Origin: Pseudomonas nitroreducens NBRC 12694
Lineage (GTDB): Bacteria; Pseudomonadota; Gammaproteobacteria; Pseudomonadales; Pseudomonadaceae
DNA: 64,000 nt
Direction of reading: 5' to 3'
NCBI RefSeq assembly: GCF_002091755.1
Contig: NZ_BDAI01000002.1
Coordinates: 62,001-126,000 of the forward strand
Below are positions 60,497 to 64,000 of this stretch, in pieces. The position numbers were made by a program, and so were the translations under genes. The notes under the pieces were generated by a model. It did not search any database. It had not been told where the DNA came from and saw nothing but the letters and a program-made list of their open reading frames with translations. The stretch's first letter is position 1, and every line of letters starts with the position of its first letter.

Positions 60497-62353
60497 TCAA
60501 CGCACGGTGACCGTGCTCAACTCGACGCCTTCCTCACTCATCACGTGGGTCGCGCAGGCCATGCAGGGGTCGAAGGAGTGCAGCGTGCGAAGGATTTCCA
60601 CCGGCTGATCGGCCACCGCGACCGGGGTGTTCATCAGTGCGGCCTCGAAGGCGCCGATCTGACCTTTGCCGTCGCGCGGGCTGCTGTTCCAGGTGCTGGG
60701 CACCACGCACTGGTAGTTCTCGATGCGCCCATTCCTGATGCGTATCCAGTGGCCGAGCGCGCCGCGCGGCGCGGCAACGCTGCCCACGCCCTTGGCTTCG
60801 GCGGGCCAGGTCTTGGGGTCCCACTTTTCGACGTTGGCGGTGGCGCGGTCGCCGTTGCGGATGTTCGCCATCAGCTCGTTCCAGTCGTCGACCATCATCT
60901 CCGCGCAGTATTCCGCTTCCAGCGCGCGGGCAAGGGTGCGGCCGATGGTGCTCGGCAGCAGTTGCTTGACGCTGTAGTCGGTTTCGCCCAGGCCAAGGGC
61001 GCGGGGCAGGTCATGGTTGACCGCCTGCAGCGAGCCTTCCAACTGCTCCTTGACCCGTTGGCAGTGCGGGTTGCCCTTGAGTGCGTGGGCATAGCCGAGG
61101 ATATAGCGGGCCAGCGGACCGACCTCCATGGCATGGCCGCGCCAGCGCGGCGACTTGACCCAGGAGTATTTGGCGCTTTCGTCGATCTCCTCGATCGCGG
61201 TGCGGGAACCCTTGGTGGCGGCGCCCAGCTCGTAATGCGGCTCGGTGATGCCATCCCAGGGGTGCAGGCCCTTGTCGTTGTCCGGGTACTGGTACCAGGA
61301 GTGGTTGACGAACTCCTGTACCTGCTCCGGGTCGCGCAGATCCACCGGCAGGATCTCGTCCCAGTTGCCATTGAGGATGGCGCCGCCGGGCAATTGGTTG
61401 GTGCTGTCGTCGTAATTGACCTTGGCATAGGTGCCGTAGTCCATCACGTTGCTCGCCGCCAGGCCGCCGCCATGCAGCCAACCCTGCTGTTTGTACAGAG
61501 TGCCGATTGCCAGAACGTCGGGCACATAGACGTTGCGCACGAACTCAAGCGCTTCGTCGATGCGGGCGCGCACGAAGTTCAGCCGCTCCATGTTCAACGG
61601 AGCGCCGGCGGCGAGGTCGCCATCGATGTTGATGGCGCAGGGCACGCCGCCCACCAGATAGTTGGGGTGGGGGTTCTTGCCGCCGAAGATGGTGTGGATC
61701 TTTACCCACTCCTTCTGCAGGTCCAGTGCTTCCAGATAATGGGTGACTGCCATCAGGTTAGCTTCCGGCGGCAGCTTGTACGCCGGATTACCCCAGTAGC
61801 CGTTCATGAATGGGCCAAGCTGGCCGCTTTCGACGAATTTCTTCAGGCGGTTCTGCACGTCGCGGAAGTAGCCCGCAGAAGACTTCGGATTCGCCGGTGA
61901 AACCAGTTGCTGCAGCTCCGAGGTTGCCTTGGGATCGGCCTTGAGCGCCGAGACCACGTCGACCCAGTCCAGCGCGTGCAGGTGGTAGAAGTGCACGACG
62001 TGATCGTGCACCTGCAGGGTCTTGGCCATCATTTCGCGGATCAGGTGGGCGTTGGGCGGGATGTGGATACCCAGCGCGTCCTCCACCGCGCGTACCGACG
62101 CCAGGGCGTGACAGCCGGTGCACACACCGCAGATGCGTTCGACGAAGGCCCAGGCATCCCGCGGGTCGCGCCCCTTGAGGATGACTTCGAGGCCGCGCCA
62201 CATGGTGCCGGTGGATACGGCATTGCGGATCACGTTGTTGGCATCGAGATTGACCTCGACACGCAGATGGCCCTCGATGCGGGTCACGGGGTCGACGACG
62301 ATGCGCCGGCCGCTGTTGTCCAGATCGAAACCCTGGGTGGAATAATTGCTCAT
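60497..62353 (-). CDS. hoxG: [NiFe] hydrogenase large subunit (group 1d, HoxG)
   Basis: Catalytic subunit of 618 residues. Nickel-iron ligands are Cys75 and Cys78 (ERICGVCTGCH) and Cys597 and Cys600 (FDPCMACATH), the same numbering as Cupriavidus HoxG. After His603 lies a 15-residue tail (VMSEEGVELSTVTVR), the peptide removed by HoxM. It oxidises H2 in the periplasm and is co-exported with HoxK because it lacks its own signal. It begins 23 bases after hoxK. Confidence 0.98.
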   Translation of the reverse strand: MSNYSTQGFDLDNSGRRIVVDPVTRIEGHLRVEVNLDANNVIRNAVSTGTMWRGLEVILKGRDPRDAWAFVERICGVCTGCHALASVRAVEDALGIHIPPNAHLIREMMAKTLQVHDHVVHFYHLHALDWVDVVSALKADPKATSELQQLVSPANPKSSAGYFRDVQNRLKKFVESGQLGPFMNGYWGNPAYKLPPEANLMAVTHYLEALDLQKEWVKIHTIFGGKNPHPNYLVGGVPCAINIDGDLAAGAPLNMERLNFVRARIDEALEFVRNVYVPDVLAIGTLYKQQGWLHGGGLAASNVMDYGTYAKVNYDDSTNQLPGGAILNGNWDEILPVDLRDPEQVQEFVNHSWYQYPDNDKGLHPWDGITEPHYELGAATKGSRTAIEEIDESAKYSWVKSPRWRGHAMEVGPLARYILGYAHALKGNPHCQRVKEQLEGSLQAVNHDLPRALGLGETDYSVKQLLPSTIGRTLARALEAEYCAEMMVDDWNELMANIRNGDRATANVEKWDPKTWPAEAKGVGSVAAPRGALGHWIRIRNGRIENYQCVVPSTWNSSPRDGKGQIGAFEAALMNTPVAVADQPVEILRTLHSFDPCMACATHVMSEEGVELSTVTVR

Positions 62354-62376
62354 GGATCAGGCTTCCTGTACTGCGT

Positions 62377-63462
62377 TCAGGCGTCGTGCGTGGAGGTATG
62401 GGCCTTGCCGTTGCTGGCGCGCTTGATGGCGGAGACCGCGGCGTGGGCGGCGATTGCCGCACCGACCGTGCCGGCAGCGGCCAGGCCGATCTGGTCGGCG
62501 TTGGCCTCCACGCCGAAGGCGTTGATGTCGGTCAGGTGCTGGTAGAACGAGCCTTTGTCCCAGAACCCCTCTTCCGAGCAGCCGATGCAGCCGTGCCCGG
62601 ACTGGATCGGGAAGCTGGTGCCGCCGTTCCAGCGCACGGTGGAGCAGGCGTTGTAGGTGGTCGGGCCTTTGCAGCCGACCTTGTACAGGCAGTAGCCCTT
62701 GCGCGCGGAGTCATCGTCCCAGGCCTCGACGAACTGGCCTGCGTCGAAATTCGGTCGGCGATAGCATTTGTCGTGAATGCGCTGGCTATAGAACATCTTC
62801 GGCCGCCCCTGGCGATCCAGCTCCGGAATGCGGTCGAAGGTCAGCATGTAGGTGATTACCCCGGTCATCACCTCGGCGATGGGCGGACAGCCGGGCACCT
62901 TGATGATGGGCTTGTCGGTGATCACCTTGTGGATCGGCACCGCCTGGGTCGGGTTTGGCTTGGCGGCCTGCACGCAGCCCCAGCTGGCGCAGGAACCCCA
63001 GGAGATGATTGCCTTGGCGTCGCGGGAGACGCGCTTGAGCTGCTCGACGAAGGGCTTGCCGCCAATGATGCAGCTCATGCCGTCCTGGTTCAGCGGCGGG
63101 TTGCCTTCGACGGCGAGGATGTAGTTGCCCTTGTACTTGGTCATCACCTCATCGAGGATCGCCTCGGCCTGGTGCCCGGCGGAGGCCATCAGGGTGTCGT
63201 CGTAGTCGAGGGAGATCATCGACAGCACGACGTCCTTGGCCAGCGGGTGCGCAGAACGGATGAAGGACTCGGAGCAGCAGGTGCACTCCAGGCCGTGCAG
63301 CCAGAGCACCGGCGTTCGCGGTTTGTTCTCCATGGCCCAGGCGATCTGCGGCATGAAGGCCGGGCCCAGGCCCAGCGACGTGGCGGTCAGCGAGCAGAAT
63401 TTGATGAAGCTGCGCCGCGAGATGCCCTGCCTGCGCATTACTTCATAGAAGGTTTCGGTCAC
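62377..63462 (-). CDS. hoxK: Oxygen-tolerant [NiFe] hydrogenase small subunit (HoxK)
   Basis: Small subunit of 361 residues. A Tat signal (SRRSFIKF, Arg16-Arg17) is cleaved near residue 43. The proximal cluster site has six cysteines: Cys60, 62, 63 (ECTCCSESF), Cys158, Cys163 (WGSCASWGC) and Cys192 (GCPP); the two extra ones (62 and 163, mature 19 and 120) define the [4Fe-3S] cluster of oxygen-tolerant enzymes. Distal [4Fe-4S] ligands are His230, Cys233, 258 and 264; medial [3Fe-4S] ligands are Cys273, 292 and 295. The C-terminus has a hydrophobic anchor near 326-346. First gene of the operon. Confidence 0.98.
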   Translation of the reverse strand: MTETFYEVMRRQGISRRSFIKFCSLTATSLGLGPAFMPQIAWAMENKPRTPVLWLHGLECTCCSESFIRSAHPLAKDVVLSMISLDYDDTLMASAGHQAEAILDEVMTKYKGNYILAVEGNPPLNQDGMSCIIGGKPFVEQLKRVSRDAKAIISWGSCASWGCVQAAKPNPTQAVPIHKVITDKPIIKVPGCPPIAEVMTGVITYMLTFDRIPELDRQGRPKMFYSQRIHDKCYRRPNFDAGQFVEAWDDDSARKGYCLYKVGCKGPTTYNACSTVRWNGGTSFPIQSGHGCIGCSEEGFWDKGSFYQHLTDINAFGVEANADQIGLAAAGTVGAAIAAHAAVSAIKRASNGKAHTSTHDA

Positions 63463-63841
63463 TTGTTTTCTCCTCGGCCAGGCTTTTCTTGCTCTCTGGA
63501 ATGGCTTGCGCCGGCGTTTCTGACACGGCGTAAGGGACCGTCACGGCGGACCGGCAGGCCGGCGTGACGGTGGGATCGGGGGAGGAAGGGGCAGCCGGCG
63601 CGTGATCATGGCGAAAGGCTGCAGGGTGCGATGGGGACGTGCGTTGAAATGGCATACCCGGCCACTTCAAAACCTGTGCCATTTGGTCGCATGACGGGAT
63701 ACGACTTTTTTCCAGGCCGAAAAGGCCGGTACGGCAGGGTTTCGCACCGTCAGGTAGTGGTCTTCCAGAATCGCTGAGGGCCCTGTCTGGAAAGTTGATT
63801 ACCGCTTTGGGGTCTGAACTGGAAACACTGTGATCAGTTGT
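63463..63841 (-). other. Leader and promoter region of the hydrogenase operon
   Basis: A 379-base region between the NiCoT permease end and hoxK. It contains a sigma-54-like element (63666-63681, listed separately) and a hairpin gtcacg...cgtgac (63540-63545 with 63563-63568) with inner ccgg pairs, in the untranslated leader about 80 bases before hoxK. No credible gene is seen; a 79-codon frame here lacks family resemblance. Confidence 0.5.
63666..63681 (-). promoter_or_regulatory. Candidate sigma-54 promoter of hoxK
   Basis: On the minus strand TGGCACAGGTTTTGAA matches the sigma-54 pattern TGGCAC-N5-TTGC except that the -12 element reads TTGA. The GG and G positions are separated by 10 bases as required. 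It lies 204 bases upstream of hoxK; Cupriavidus and other uptake hydrogenase operons use sigma-54 promoters with the HoxA/HupR activator. Confidence 0.5.
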
Positions 63842-64000
63842 TCAGGCCGATGCCAGGTCCAGCCGGTCATAGCCCTTGTAGCGATAGAACGCCCAGGACA
63901 GCAGCCAGGTAGCGACGAACAGGCCGATGATCAGGTAGCCGAGCAAGCCGAACTGCTCGTTGACTTCGGCAATGAAGTCCCAGGCGGCGCCTTCCAGTCC
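63842..64000 (-). CDS. hoxN: Nickel/cobalt permease (NiCoT, HoxN-like), C-terminal end only
   Basis: The last 52 residues of a protein that continues beyond the right edge. The sequence ends in a membrane helix of the type LGYLIIGLFVATWLLSWAFYRYKGYDRL, typical of the final helix of NiCoT transporters. HoxN/NixA proteins import nickel needed by HypA-HypB and the hydrogenase. Position directly upstream of hoxK on the same strand supports the assignment, though only the C-terminus is visible. Confidence 0.65.
   Translation of the reverse strand, partial: GLEGAAWDFIAEVNEQFGLLGYLIIGLFVATWLLSWAFYRYKGYDRLDLASA

Noticed and set aside
61907..63567. Plus-strand frames opposite hoxG and hoxK
   Set aside because: Antisense to hydrogenase subunits with verified metal ligands.

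Overview
The window is GC-rich, densely packed DNA from a Pseudomonas-type gammaproteobacterium. The suc operon end followed by a braB-type carrier, and the later run of two thioesterases, a membrane protein, htpG, a dienelactone hydrolase and a molybdenum dehydrogenase trio, recall the order I remember around PA1585-PA1602 of P. aeruginosa PAO1. Blocks not in that order are placed between and after these segments. No rRNA, tRNA, CRISPR array, transposase or prophage was recognised.

Layout. 1-3999: 3' end of sucB, then lpd, sucC, sucD and a terminator (TCA cycle). 4427-5797: braB branched-chain amino acid carrier and a bidirectional terminator. 5843-7886 (minus): a DUF3313 lipoprotein and a FadL/OmpP1 porin. 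8485-14802: a MoxR/DUF58/VWA (Bat-type) operon, followed by an exported HAD phosphatase, an exported sulfatase and a membrane protein fused to a spermidine synthase-like domain. 20102-22483 (minus): DUF502 protein and an AspT-type exchanger. 22733-26140: a split pqiA, pqiB, pqiC lipid-trafficking operon. 26272-29600: BetT-type transporter and, convergent, a ClC antiporter.

29697-33516 is the most distinctive small system: a minus-strand operon coding for a four-cysteine exported DUF2282 peptide (bufferin precursor), a DUF692/MNIO iron enzyme, a DUF2063 partner and a DoxX membrane protein. Divergent from it lie an ECF sigma factor and a DUF1109 (NrsF-type) membrane anti-sigma factor. Exact GTAACC-N16-CGAA motifs, the consensus I recall for Caulobacter SigF, lie upstream of the precursor and at the start of the sigma gene. 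The genes together read as a self-regulated copper-stress RiPP locus.

33696-47001 holds housekeeping and metabolic genes: DUF599, a lipoprotein, two hotdog thioesterases, htpG with a textbook sigma-32 promoter, dienelactone hydrolase, a three-subunit molybdenum hydroxylase with triheme cytochrome c, a FucP/GluP sugar transporter, pirin and DUF3859. 47321-50666 is a DUF1302/DUF1329 envelope pair.

50770-64000 (minus) is a complete oxygen-tolerant membrane-bound [NiFe] hydrogenase operon in the Ralstonia/Cupriavidus MBH order: hoxK-G-Z-M-L-O-Q-R-T-V-hypA-B-F-C-D-E. The end of a NiCoT nickel permease lies upstream at the right edge. The small subunit has all six cysteines of the proximal [4Fe-3S] cluster, so the organism probably gains energy from H2 in air. 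Its HypF is the short form carrying only the C-terminal carbamoyltransferase-type domain.
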